A DNA stretch of 64,000 nt from Flammulina velutipes (GCA_011800155.1 CM022368.1:4092001-4156000), one strand, 5' to 3'. Counted from the first letter of the stretch, positions 23,122 to 34,810 are shown. Notes: a model not told the origin generated them from the sequence alone. A program made the numbers and translations.

Positions 23122-24981
23122 ATGTCGACCTCTATAATGACCCAACATGAGGTAAATGATCCTACTGGAATACATTTTAGATCGCTGATCAAGTTCTCGA
23201 CTCTTTAGCAACACACGAAAGATTTCGGCTGGATACCGATCCCTCACAGGCTTCGATACTCACCGGACAGGCCATTTTATTTCGGTCTCGCATTGAACAT
23301 TGCTTTTGGCGCTGCCAGCACTTTGAGTGTGTCTTTGATCTTACGACCTGCGCGAATCAAAAGCATCGCTAATCGCAGTTTTGTAGCGGTCACCAACCTG
23401 TACTGGTGCCAGCCGTTGCTGAGTAAGTCTATCCATCGCGTGATAACTGAAAGAATGCACTCATGCAGTCATCGATCAGTCGTTCTATCTAAAGATTTTA
23501 AGGTCAGCTATGAGGAAGTCTCCCGGTACGTTGTTTTCTGTACCATTGAAAGCTACCCATGCCTAAGCAAAGCTCTTAGTATACCCACGCTAGTTCAAGG
23601 AGGGTATGCACACGCCACCTGATTTTGCATTCGTTTCCTGACGCGCGCCCTTTGCAGCTATGCAACGGGCCTACTTCTGCTAACGCCACTCGGTGACCTT
23701 GTACGACGCCGGCAGCTCATCCTATGCCTCATAGCAATTGCCGGTTCCCTCACAATCGGACTATGCGTAACATCGTCTGTCATCGTCTTTGAAGTCCTTA
23801 CATATTTTGTCGGAGTTTTCACTGTGACGCCTCAAGTACTTATTCCACTGGCTGCTGACCTTGCGCCTCCCGCTCGGAGGGCATCCGCCATGTCCATCGT
23901 CCTCGCAGGCCTTTTGTTAGGCATCCTTTTGGCTCGCGTTCTCGCTGGTGTTATAGGCGAATTTACCTCATGGCGTGCGGTCTACTATCTCGCTGTCGGC
24001 GTCCAGTTCACGGTATTGGTGGGATGTTATCTCGTCGTACCGGATTATCCACCAAAAAACAAGCATTTGACGTATTGGGATATTCTGAAATCGATGCTGA
24101 AGTATGCGGTCACCGAGCCGCTACTAATTCAAAGCTGTCTAATCAGCATTGGATCAATGGCATCCTTCACGAATTTCTGGGTGACCTTGACATTCTTATT
24201 GGGCGGGGAGCCGTACAACTACTCAACGTGCGTTCTTTCAATATTCCCTCTCCGCAAATGAACGAGATTCATACAGTCTGGTCATCGGCCTGTTTGGCTT
24301 GATCGGCATGGCTGCTGTGGCCATGGGACCCGTGCTAGGACGCGCTATTGACGGTCTTGTCCCGTGGTACGCAACATTATTCAGTATTTTTACGCTCGCA
24401 TGCTCCCATGCCGTATACACTGGAGCTGCAGGGATATCTGTTGCTGCCGTGGTCATCACCACAGTTGGAATCGACACGTTCAGACAGATGTTGGAAGTCT
24501 CAATGGCTACACGGATTTTCAGGTGCGAACGAGTCTATATACCTCGCTAAGCAACGTCTGACATACATCGTTCTATAGCATAGCACCAGAGGCTCGTTCG
24601 CGGTTAAATGCTGTCTATATCATGTCGGTGGGTACCTGTATCTCGTTTTGTACCGGACAAACCTTGTTTACACGGCCTTAGATTTTTGTGGGACAGGTGA
24701 TGGGCACGTCGGTTGGGACTCAAGTCTTTGTGAAGCATGGATGGAGGGCGAGTGGCGCCCTATCTATGGCGTTTTGTGGCTGGATGTTATTTGTTCTCCT
24801 GTTGCGTGGACCACATTGTCCCAACAAAACATGGTTTGGTTATGAAGGCGGCTTGGAGGCTAGAAAGGATGTCATAGATGCTAGAGCAGCTGAAGAAGAG
24901 AGCGTTGAGGTGGAGAAGGAAGGAGTAGAGAAGGAAGAGGGGACCTCGAATGACGAGACGTACCGATCCGAAAAAGTATGA
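23122..24981 (+). CDS. MFS transporter
   Basis: A 12-helix major facilitator protein. Exon 1 (ATG 23122, MSTSIMTQHE) joins across an intron to QHTKDFGWIPIPHRLRYS and the first helix FGLALNIAFGAASTL. Further joins give NLYWCQPLLNFKVSYEEVSR, then motif A as GDLVRRRQLIL, then PQVLIPLAADLAPPARRASA and GEFTSWRAVYYLAVGVQ. The C-terminal tail is long and acidic (EEESVEVEKEGVEKEEG) and ends at 24981. The layout resembles fungal drug/sugar-type MFS proteins of the YnfM-like group. The substrate is unknown. Its divergent arrangement with the terpene cyclase suggests metabolite export. Six or more introns. Confidence 0.9.
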
Positions 24982-25477
24982 TACCCAAGTTATCGCGGCG
25001 AAGCCCTCGAGCATTGAAATGCCCATAAGTAGCATGCAGTGCAATGTCAAATATTGATGCCAAACAACGAGTTGGTTCGATCCCGACTTGGCTCTTGACG
25101 TTCATGTCACTTTGACTTCCATGTTCGGGATGTTCGAGGATCCTTCTCGTCTCACGTTCTCTGTCGGAATTTGCCTAGATGTCCGTAAGCTAAATAGGCT
25201 AGCGGCCATCGCTCTCTCATTGTCAAACCAGCCCGTACGACTGGAGAACTGCGCCCGCGTTATATCAGAAGAAATGTAGTCTTCGAGGGCTGACCGCGCT
25301 CCTAGACTCTCCAGAATCACGTAAGCCTATTCAGTTATTTTCTACAAGCCCATGATGTTATCAGTAACACAGGCCGAATGTATACGTGATTTTTCCCATA
25401 CTATGCCCACCCTCTTGATAGCCTAAACATTAAAAAACCATTCCAAGGAATGGCTCGAGCCACTCTCGTCTACCACC
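24982..25477. other. Intergenic stretch before the GNAT-ankyrin genes
   Basis: About 500 bp without a supported gene. It contains a tRNA T-arm-like hairpin near 25070-25092 (GTTGG-TTCGATC-CCGAC) but no matching acceptor stem or D-arm. Small frames on both strands are not convincing. Confidence 0.4.
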
Positions 25478-26674
25478 ATGGATATCCCTCTGGACCAGCT
25501 TGTCTTCTCATTCTTTGCAGACGACAACGACGATGACTCTCCCGGTTATACCGAACACATTACTGGGCTAGTTGATCACCCGGTACATGGCACAATCGCA
25601 AGCCTCACGGGCTACTCCATTATTCGACACATTCCCTCGTATACTGTCGAACTCTTGAACGCAGCTCTCCGGCGTAATTCAAAAGTGCTCAGGCTTGATA
25701 TCGCTGCTGCGTTGTTCGACATGCATGGCGTTCTCAGGGCTTGTTACAAAGAAGGATTTCGACGCGGTACCGGCTGCTGGGGCGACGAGTTGAATACGGG
25801 GAAACTGATATATGTCGAGACTATCGAGGTTGATGCATCGGTGGGATGGTTCCCTTCCTCATCCTAATAGTACTAATACTCATCGCAGTATCGACGTCAA
25901 GGTGTTGGTTCGCTGCTGCTTGCGAAACTTGCAGCCTCTGAGCTTGTTTCCGCTCCCTCCGACAATATCGTTTGTCGGCCTTCTACTAGTTACTTGAACC
26001 GAAATGCCAGCAGCACTTTCTTGCGTAAAGTCAGTATCATCCAGCCCCGCGCTATCCCAGCCTCTGATCATATCATACAGAACGGCTTCAGGCGCATCGG
26101 GCGCTCACCCATCTTTGGATACGCAACGAACCCCAGCCATCCTTCCCACCACATCGCCATATCTAACGATGCTCCAGACCTTAGAGACACATATCCTCCT
26201 GCTCCACCTCGACAGCTCATATTCGGCCAACCTGCCCCAGAGCCTGAACGATACTATCTTCTTCACGAGGTCATCAGGAGATACAAAACGCACGATGTCT
26301 ACAAATATGTCCGTGGAGCCTATCTTATGGACCCCGCCTCTATTAGGGAACGGGATGAAGACGGCTTTCGTCCCATGCATGTCGCTGCTGTTTGCACAAA
26401 CAGGCTTGCACTTGAGGCGCTCATTGAGTTGGGAGCCGGAGCAGACCTACAGGCTTACGACAATGCAGATGGTACAACTCCGTTGGAAGCTCTTCAAGAG
26501 GTGATACTAGCAATCCAGGAGGACACTCATGGTCTCATGCCGAATACATATCGACCTTTCCCTTCTGCACAGCTGTCCATGGAGTATATTCTGAAGAAAG
26601 CTATGGGTCTGGAAACTGGCTGCAACTCGTTGGAGGAATATGTTGCAATTGCGAGGTCCAAATATCTGTCATGA
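25478..26674 (+). CDS. GNAT-ankyrin fusion protein, copy 1 (C-terminally short)
   Basis: About 365 residues in three exons. Exon 1 has a GNAT-like N-terminus with FRRGTGCWGDELN and IYVETIEVDAS. Exon 2 starts with YRRQGVGSLLLAKL, which matches the acetyl-CoA-binding R/QxxGxG/A motif. Exon 3 opens NGFRRIGRSPIFGYA, the usual late GNAT strand, and runs on into ankyrin-type repeats (DGFRPMHVAAVCTNRLALEALIELGA and GTTPLEAL). It stops at 26674 just where its two paralogues continue into a cysteine motif YGC(T/S)CGxC and a further C-terminal domain of about 200 residues. An acetyltransferase role is inferred only from the motif. Confidence 0.85.
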
Positions 26675-26910
26675 AGATCTCACTTTCTTGTCTCTTTGTA
26701 TACAACAACATGCAATTGACGTTTCCTGCTTCTAGCGCGAAGCTACATTTGTTCCGTCTGGAGATAGATGCAATGTATGTACCTCAATATGGGCTGTACG
26801 GCAACTGAATTGCGCGACATACGCTCGCCGAGGCCAGACTGTGAGAAACTTTACTCATTGAGTTTAGGCTTACACGGGTTTCCAACGTCCCTCAAGATTG
26901 GAATCCCGTG

Positions 26911-26916
26911 TATAAA
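26911..26916 (+). promoter_or_regulatory. TATA box of GNAT-ankyrin copy 2
   Basis: TATAAA lies 41-46 bp upstream of the ATG at 26957, within a CCCGTG-TATAAAATACC context. The short distance implies a very short 5' leader. Confidence 0.45.
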
Positions 26917-26956
26917 ATACCTGTAATCTAGGCGACTCCCTATCCTTTTGCCCACC

Positions 26957-28803
26957 ATGGGAATCTCTTTGGACGAACTCGTCTTCACATTCCGCTTAGA
27001 AACCAACCCCACCTACGGTGGACCATTCAAGGTACTCACTGGGAAAGCAGTCGACGCCACCCGCAGAAAAATTGCTGTTCTATCTGGCTACTGCATCACC
27101 TCTCGCTCTTATTCTGGAGAGATGATGAGTGAGATTAAGAGCGTTAGCAAAGGCCTGCACGAATTCGCCGTCGCCGTGTTCAACGAGCATGGCGTTCTCA
27201 AACCGTACATCAAGGAAGGGTATCGAAGTGGAACGGGCACTTGGGGCGAGGAGCTGAATGTCGGAAGGCTCGTGTACATTGAGAGTATCAAGGTTGACGC
27301 AAAGGTGGGACGAACATCCTACAAAACTACATCTTCATTGACGCCATCTTAAGCACCAGCGCCAAGGAGTCGGCTCGCTCATGCTCAAGAAGTTGTGTGA
27401 ATCTGAGCACGTTATCGCTCCCTCGACCAATTTCATCTGCCGACCATCTCTCAGGATTCCCGAACGAGACGTATTCAACGATTTTATTCGAAAGGTAAGA
27501 TAGTGTTGCTACGCATGGGTGCAACAGCCTAACTCACCTTCCAATTCAGAATGGCTTTAGGCGCATCGGACGAACCGAATTCTTCGGATTTTCCACGGAT
27601 CCCGTTCATCCATCTCGCACCCTCGCATCTGCAGACGACATTCCCAGTCTCGTGGATCTTTACCCCCCTCCGAGTGCTGGAACGGCAGAGTTCAGGAAAG
27701 GGCGATATCCCCTCCACGATGCGATCCTCACCGTCAAAACCCCAGCAATTCGCGACACCTTGATCGCAGCGAACTCGAATCCAGAATCGATACGTGCTCG
27801 CAACGACAGTGGATATCGACCGCTACACGTCGCCGTCCTGGCCAACAACAAAATCGCGTTCGATACCCTCATCGCGCTCGGGGCAGAGGCGGATCTGGAC
27901 GCCCACGACAACGTAAGGGGCGTGACCCCGTTGGAGGCTCTGCAGAGCAAGCTAGCAGGAGCCCGAGCATCACTTTGGTCTGGTACCCTCGACGAGGCCA
28001 TGGAGATGGAGTATATAGTGAAGAAGGCCATGAAGATCGAGATGAAGGCAGAATCCACGGAAGAGTACGTCCGCATGCGCAGGTATGGGTGCACCTGTGG
28101 AGAATGCGTCAAAGGATGGCTCTCGGCTCGTATGGTTTATCGCATCGCCTGTGAGTTTCGAGTCTTTCGCAAGTTCAGTTACGGTCCTGATCCAAGGATA
28201 TTGACAGGCGTGGCTGACTTTGCAGTCTCCTATGGCGCGATGCCCTCCCACTTCTGGCAATTCCGAGGTCAACGGCCTCTCGCGCCCCATGAGATTGAAG
28301 ATCTCTACTTTGGGGTCTTTCTCCCGCCTTCGCTCCATCCAAAAGTGAACAAAGCCTTCTACAGAGGATTCATGTTTGTCATTCGGACCATTCGCGATAT
28401 GCTCCTAATCGATCCCAACCCCCCATGTCTAACCGCTGAGGTCGTTGTGCAGGAAGCGGCAAGGCACCCACAGACAGCTGCTTTCTTTTCCGCCGGCGGG
28501 AAGGCTAGATACGCAATCGACGCGTTGACAACTTTCGCGAGGGATGAGAGCGAACTGGTCGATGGGACGTTCCTGGAAGGTTGTGACTCGGCATATTTGG
28601 AGAGGCCAATCTGCGCCAACGATTTGGATTTCAAGATGGTGAGGGAAGAAATGGGATTGGATCCTACACTGAAGTGGGCACCTTATTTCAATGATCACTC
28701 CGAGGATGAGTATGACTATTTTGACGGTGACGAGGGTAGCGATGATGGTGGTGACATGCGCGCGCGTCTGAGGGAGAGGTTGAGGATGTTTGCGCAAAGA
28801 TAG
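26957..28803 (+). CDS. GNAT-ankyrin-cysteine motif fusion protein, copy 2
   Basis: The fullest copy of the family, about 560 residues. The N-terminal GNAT half has RSGTGTWGEELNVGRLVYIE and, after intron 1, HQRQGVGSLMLKKL (acetyl-CoA loop). After intron 2 comes NGFRRIGRTEFFGFSTDPVH. Ankyrin-type repeats follow (SGYRPLHVAVLANNKIAFDTLIAL and GVTPLEAL). Then comes a C-x-C-x-x-C motif, YGCTCGECVKGWLSARM, possibly metal-binding, and a C-terminal helical domain with a very acidic tail (EDEYDYFDGDEGSDDGGD). A GT...AG intron near 28152-28208 removes a non-conserved stretch, confirmed by comparison with copy 3. The combination is unusual and unnamed to my knowledge. ATG 26957 has a TATA box 41 bp upstream. 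Confidence 0.87.
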
Positions 28804-29400
28804 ACCTAAAAAAATATCTCAATAACACTGTATGTAGGAAAATTGCAAATTACTGATGTAGAGCAGACAGATGGAAACATCAGGCGACGGGCTAGAAAGA
28901 CATGCACCATGTTGGTGTTGAGTCCTTCTGCGGATAAACGGCAAACTGAAGATAAGACCGTGCGTTGAATATCGAACACCGACAGAATCTCAGAGTCGTA
29001 CGGAGCGTAGACATATCTGCATGTGGAAAGCCCTACAAATCGCAGTCAACGATCATGACCAGGCGACACAAATGATGAACACACCTGCAAGACTCAATGG
29101 TGCGCATGTAGACCGCGATTGATGCGGAGAAGCGTCGTCTAGCACCCAACGCATGATGCGCAACAAAACGCATCAAAACGTTCACATCGCACTGGAAGAG
29201 TCGGAAAATAACATATTAATTACGCGGAATAACATAACCTAGTAGAAGTACAATGGGATGATGGGAGTAGAAAGCAAGAACTAGATGGTCGTCAGCTTAT
29301 TGTGTTCGACGACAATGGCTGTCTAGGCCTGGTCCAGACTCACCACCAGTACATACAGACATGGACCCGACGCCAGCGCGCTCATGTTGGCTGCCAGTAC
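28804..29400. other. Intergenic stretch
   Basis: About 600 bp between convergent genes (GNAT-ankyrin copy 2 on plus, PH-CRIB gene on minus). No supported gene. Possible extra 3' exons of the PH-CRIB gene could reach into its right part. Confidence 0.4.
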
Positions 29401-30119
29401 TCAGCACTGCGCCGGGGTAACCTGAGAATTTCCTATAGGAAAAGGATCAGTGATATTGATGCATTTGGAACAAGAGACCATACCAGATGTCGAATCGTAG
29501 AGCAGGGGTTGTGACTTTTCGTCGCCGAGCTGAGGGCCGGTCACTGCTCGCTCCCAGCCATTGGGTAGGCCCTAAGTGCGAAGGCGGGGTAAGGAGGAGG
29601 GTATGAGACGGCGTAAGGTATGAAACGCACGGTGAAGCCGCTCGTGAGAGCATCAAAGCCAACATGAACGTGATGAACAAAGCCAGATGGGCCACTCATG
29701 CCACTGCCAAGGGCGCTACGGCTGTAGATTTCGTCTTGCCATCGGTAGAGCTCTTCGTCGCTCTCAAAGGATAGAAGGTATGTCTTGCCCGTCGAACGCG
29801 GGCGACTAGCTGTCTTCAGGAGCACGCAAAATGGTTTGAGCTCGGTCCGTTCAACGGTGGTGAGATCGCGCAATTGTATGGTCTTCTGGGGGCGAGAGGA
29901 GGACTATTACTGGAGGGTTAGCAAGGTTAACAACGAATGGCTACGACGAGCACGCACTTCTGCTTTGAAAAACGCCAATGTTGTCTCGCTCAGAACCAGC
30001 CACCTGCGCTTCCAGATCCAACCTGAGAAGGTGCCCTTGACTTTGACGCCGACCAGGCCACTGCGAACGACCGCCGTCGCTGTGGTCGCCTTTGTCGAAT
30101 GCTCCTTGCTGAAGGGCAT
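29401..30119 (-). CDS. PH-CRIB protein, CLA4/PAK-like without a kinase domain
   Basis: Start Met at 30119 (MPFSKEHSTKAT). A pleckstrin-homology domain follows (GTFSGWIWKRRWLVLSETTL, then after an intron IQLRDLTTVERTELKPFCVL and YLLSFESDEELYRWQDEIYS). Next is a CRIB/p21-binding motif, GPSGFVHHVHVGFDALTSGF, completed across an intron by GLPNGWE. This is the N-terminal layout of CLA4-type PAK kinases, which bind Cdc42/Rac and phosphoinositides. No kinase domain follows on this strand: the frame ends at 29401, or slightly further if one more intron is spliced. It may be a truncated duplicate of CLA4 that still binds GTPase, or a relic. The exact 3' end is uncertain. Confidence 0.75.
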
Positions 30120-30915
30120 TTCTATGTGTCGAATGAATGTACGATGAAAGAGAAGAAAATGGTGGCAAAGGTGGCACGGAGCGGTGGAGGTGGTGGTGGT
30201 AAAAAGGCAAAGACGACGGTCGCAAACAAAGACGAACCCGCAAAGCCTTGTTTCGATCACGGGTTTCCGACAAAATTAGATCAACCGCCAACGTTTTATT
30301 TCCTTTTTTATTGTTTCTTTGATATCCAGGGCTGGCATATCAAGTTCCGTATCCAGTTATCTTTGGATACTATCCACCCTAATTCAAACGTTGCAACGGG
30401 GATGGGAGCAGTCTCGTGCGACTCCCGTGGTACACCCGCGCGTATCCGCCGCGCCTGAGCGATGACTGGGACCGAAATTGAGCTCTTGAGCGACCAGTCG
30501 CAGAGCCTGGGCCGTACATAAAAATGACAACAAACGGAAATATTTCCCGACGCGCGTTTCCAAGCAATGTTCGCACCCTTGACTCTATTCCGCCAAGTGC
30601 GCATGATCGCATTTACAATGCTGAACCTCTCGCAAATGTGGCGCACTGCGCCCTCACATGACATAATGCATTATTACACGGCGAAAAAGCGCGCGACAAG
30701 GCGGATTGAGAAGTGAGAAGACGCGTATCTTTTGCCGAAGAATAGGTAATTGAAGTTGCGAAGACTTCAATAAGCTTCGAGGGGAGCTAGGTCATCTGGG
30801 AGCTAGTACGAATGACCAATATCATCGTCGAAGAATCTACTCTACAATCACAGTGTGTATCAGTCAGCATATAAGTAACAAAATAAAGTAAGTCAATTCA
30901 AGCCCAGTACCAGCG
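30120..30915. other. Intergenic stretch
   Basis: About 800 bp holding the PH-CRIB promoter and the 3' flank of GNAT-ankyrin copy 3. Pyrimidine-rich runs on the minus strand upstream of 30119 are typical of fungal promoters. No supported gene. Confidence 0.4.
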
Positions 30916-32739
30916 CTAATATTCCTCCTCGTCCTCATCCACCTCATCGTCCGAGTCCGAGTCGTCTTCGTCGTCTTCGTCCTCATCACCTCCTCTCTGC
31001 GCGGAATCACGATACGGGTACCATTGCGCTTCCGGGTTCAATCCCACCTTCTTCCTGACCAAATCGAACTCCAAATCATTCTCACACATCGGAAGCGCCA
31101 CGTATTCGGGTTCCTCCCCGTATACTCTTAAAAACTCCGAATCACCAAGATAGCTCTGATCGATTGCGCCGCGAGTCAGCGCGTCCAGTACGTACTCCAC
31201 TCGACCTCCAGCTCGAAAGAAAGGTAAGGTCTTCGGATGCCGCTCGACAGCCCGAAGCATGATAGTTGCGACGCTAAGCGACTGCTTGGACATGAGAATA
31301 TCAGAGATTGCGCGAAACACTTCAGAGAAGCTGCGATAGACTGTCATAGTGACTTTAGGTCGAAAAGATGGTGGAAGGAAATCATCGTGAGAGCCCAGGC
31401 CAAAACCATACGCTTCACCCTTAGAAAACATCCAAAAGTCCGTCATTTCATCCATACCGCAGTCAGCCTGAACTGCATCTCTCGCGTGAGTATAGAGAAT
31501 CCCTACAACGATCTAAATGTAAACTCACATTGGAGTTGAAAGGCCATTCGAGGAGACAGCCATCCCTCGATACACTGCCCGCACGAACACCCATATCGAT
31601 ACTTGTTAAAGTACTCGTTGAAAGATTCGCTGCCCGTCGGGATCCCCATGGCATTCTTAACGCCATATTCCATCTCGAGGTTGCTTTTGCTGTATCCATC
31701 CCAAGTACCTGGCCGAAACATATCCACGAAATCCCTGTCGAATTGCATCCTGTCGTTGAAGCATTCTAGAGCAGTGGTTCCATCCGCGTTACCACGTTCG
31801 CCAAGGTGAACGCCAGCACCCAGTTCGACGAGAGCATCGAATGCGACCTTGTTATTAGCTTGTACAGCGATGTAGATGGGCCGAACGCCATCGAAGTCTC
31901 GTGCGTAAATGGACTGAGCGTCTGCTTGATAAGTTTCGAGGACTGTATTGCGGATGGCAGGAGATAGGTCGTCGGCGATGGCATGATGAAATGGAAAAAG
32001 TTGTTGATGAGTCGCCCCAGAAGCCTTGAATTCGGCAGGGAGCAGAACTTTTGAACAGGTCATGTCGCCGTTAGCAGCAATCTCGTGTGATGCGTGGGCA
32101 GGATCCGTAGAAAAGCAGAAGAAAGCAGTCACTCCGACGCGTCGAAAGCCATTCTAGAGAATAATATATTAGTTGTTGTTATAAGACGCATATATTGAGC
32201 TCACCTTGCGAACAAACGATTCTAGGAGGTTCGGCACAGATCGAGACATAGGCCAGCAGAATATGTTATCGTGAGGGGTAGTGACATGCTCAGATTCCGC
32301 CAATCTCTTGAGCAAGAGAGATCCGAAGCCTTGGTGGCGATACTACGGTGTTGGTTAGTAAAAGTATTAGACCAGAGAGAACCATACATACCTGCTCTTG
32401 AACGCTAATCTCGGCAACGTACACGATCATTCCTTCGTTGAGCTCAGCCCCCCAACATCCAGTCCCGCTGCGAGGTCCGTGGACGATATGGCGCCTGAGC
32501 AGGCCGTTCTTGTCGAATAAACTCCTGCAGAATTCGAAGAGTTCTGAACTTTCTGCGTCTCCGATGATGTGAAACTGGCCACTGATATTCTGACGAGATA
32601 TAATGAAGCCGTCTAGGCTTGCGACCTCCGTCTCTGCAGTGTCGACTACGTGTCCACTGAGGCGTTGCATATGGTCAGGACTCTCGTAGTCGCGTTCGAC
32701 GTGAAAGGTAACGTTCAGTTGGTCCAAATTGACGGTCAT
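30916..32739 (-). CDS. GNAT-ankyrin-cysteine motif fusion protein, copy 3
   Basis: Same architecture as copy 2, in the opposite orientation. Start at 32739 (MTVNLDQLNVTFHVE), with RSGTGCWGAELNEGMIVYV, then YRHQGFGSLLLKRL (acetyl-CoA loop) and NGFRRVGVTAFFCFSTDPAH. Ankyrin-type repeats (DGVRPIYIAVQANNKVAFDAL) are followed by YGCSCGQCIEGWLSPRM, the C-x-C-x-x-C motif. After an intron comes the C-terminal domain with ERHPKTLPFFRAGGRVEYVL, aligned with ARHPQTAAFFSAGGKARYAI of copy 2. The tail is almost entirely Asp/Glu/Ser (EDDEDDSDSDDEVDEDEEEY). About 560 residues. Its promoter lies within a stray fragment of the CIN1-like gene (32.76-33.17 kb). Confidence 0.87.
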
Positions 32740-32762
32740 GGTGGTAGGAAGACAAGAATGAG

Positions 32763-33170
32763 TCGCTCTTCTGGCGCGTTCTGACCTGTCAAAGTTGTGA
32801 CGTCACGCGTAGTATGTTCTGAGATTGTCAGCATTCGGGAAAGGAATGAAAGGCATGGAACGATATGACAGACTCGAGCTATACGACGTTCGGGACAAGA
32901 TGGTGTCCAAAAATCGATGCTTGCAGGTAGCAGCCTTCTTCCGCGCGTCTCGACATTTGCGCCCCACCAACTCGATAGCCTGTATCCACTATACACAGTC
33001 GCCAGCGATTGAGCTAAACAGAGCAATCTCTCTGTCACATTGAAAACCCGTACCGAGGTCGCCAGCAAACCCTCCGCTTGTCCACCACACGGATATGGTA
33101 GTGTAACCCAATATCATCTAAAGGCAATGTTTAGTCTCGCGATATGACTCGAGCCACGGGACGTACAACT
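32763..33170 (-). pseudogene. Duplicated 3'-end fragment of the CIN1-like gene
   Basis: This stretch matches, with scattered substitutions and small gaps, the 39.46-39.88 kb region that holds the last exon and 3' flank of the intersectin-like gene. On the minus strand it still encodes IQAIELVGRKCRDARKKAA, against IQAIELAGRKCRDAEKKAA in the intact gene, but no upstream DH-PH exons accompany it. It is a gene relic left by a segmental duplication. The three-gene kinase-like array lies between it and the intact gene. Confidence 0.75.
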
Positions 33171-33335
33171 AGCAATAGTAGGCGCATGTTCCTGTCGGTA
33201 TCCGTCGTTATTATCTTCACGAAGACATTAAGGTTCGGACGAAGAGCGGACGTCACATAAAGTCTTCGACAACTGGCACATCCAACACATACTTATTGCA
33301 GTAAAGTGGCAAAGTAACGGACAGGCACAATAAGG

Positions 33336-34810
33336 CTAACCCCTGCGCGGTGTTATGACATACTCTGCAATTATGACCATTAGTACACCCACAGAAACGA
33401 GGGAAAATGTGCACCTTTACTTGTCCTCCGACGCCACATCCTTCCTGGTAAATAAAATTGTAGGGCATCTTGATTCAGTGGTGTTTTTATTGTACGAAGT
33501 TCGCTCAAGGCCTCTACAGCGGTGGGGACAGAGTGGCCGTTGAGTCCCATCATCTTGTCCAGAAGATGGATGCCCTCTGGAAATACCTCTGGCGCCATCT
33601 GAGCAACGTCGAGTTAGTGGTCAAGCAAACATATGAAAGGAATTATACCCTTATGAGGCGCTCCATCATGGATCCGAGGAACATAACATCGGCGACGAAT
33701 GGGTTGCACGGACCTCGGACGCCGACGCCCGAGCGACTACGGTAGATGAGGTTGTCACGAAGAGGCGCGTCTTCAAGCGCTACCGTATAGGGCAATACAG
33801 AAGCAAGACCAAAGTCGATGAAAGCATAACGACTCTCCGGGCCCATGACACCCTTCATTACGCCAATTGTGGAACATGGAGTAGTAATATCCAAAACAGT
33901 GTTCCCCGCCAGGATGTCACAATTCGCCACACGATTTTCGTGGCAAAATTCAAGGCCCTATGATTTTATCAACCTAAGAAAAGGCAACAAGTAGCGGAAG
34001 GTACCTCAAGGAGCTGTTCCCAAAGATGTATAGCCTCGCCCAGGTATTGAAAATCTACAGAAAAGGCGGGAAACCAGCTAACCACCTGAGCCAATGGCCA
34101 CGAACATGATGCACTATTTGGCTCACCGAGGCATAACTGCAAATACCAAATCGCCCCATTTGATGAATTCCAAGACGGGGATCGTTCTATTTCGTGGATT
34201 TGCGCGCAGTAATGGGCTGTTTAAACGCCGTAGTGCCTCTAGTTCCTGGGAAGGCTCGGAGCCTGATACCAGCCTAGGAAAGACGTGAGTGGTGCAAAAC
34301 ACCAGATATGGGACATACTTTATAATGACGTCTCGACCAAGTCGGTCTCTAGCTGGCCAAACACCCATTGACTCAAGAAAACATGAACGACGACGATGAT
34401 GGGTGTGACGATGAACATACTCCGAATTCGAAATCTTCAGGTGTTCCCAGGAGTCGACCGAATGGATACTCTTGTTCTAGCGCGAGAGGCGGTGACGCTG
34501 GAGCTAGTAAAAGAGATCCAGTGCCACGTCGAGTATAAAGTGTGTAGCCGCGTGACGCAAAGAACGGAGACCAAAACTTCCATGTATCTATGGCACGGAA
34601 AGTACGTCGCTTGAGTACGGTGTCGTCGTCGTCGTCCGTTATTGTCCACTCCGACATGTCTTGAGAGACTGAGTATCGCCACGACCGGAAAGTCCAGAGA
34701 ATGGTCTCGAGATAGTTGTCCATACGGATTACATCGACGTTCATGTAGCCATAGAATGCGAGTCCTGCCAAGGGCAGCCAAGTCAATGCGTAACTTAGCT
34801 TTGGTGCCAT
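33336..34810 (-). CDS. Membrane-anchored kinase-like protein, copy 2
   Basis: Exon 1 starts at 34810 with a membrane helix (TWLPLAGLAFYGYMNVDV) and the family domain (DTWKFWSPFFASRGYTLYTR). The kinase-like exons give WPARDRLGRDVIIK, ELEALRRLNSPLLR, then RWFPAFSVDFQYLGEAIHLW, RVANCDILAGN and FIDFGLASVLP. The final exon, after an intron, gives EYVITPRRG and a stop at 33336. This copy carries the RSGVGVRGPCNPF version of the activation-segment insert, as do copies 3 and 4; GPCNPF is the form I recall from other mushroom relatives. All splice sites checked are GT...AG, so it appears intact. Confidence 0.8.

Noticed and set aside
25068..25095. tRNA-like T-arm (GTTGG TTCGATC CCGAC)
   Set aside because: No acceptor-stem partner, D-arm or anticodon arm within 60-110 nt upstream, so it is probably chance or a fragment.
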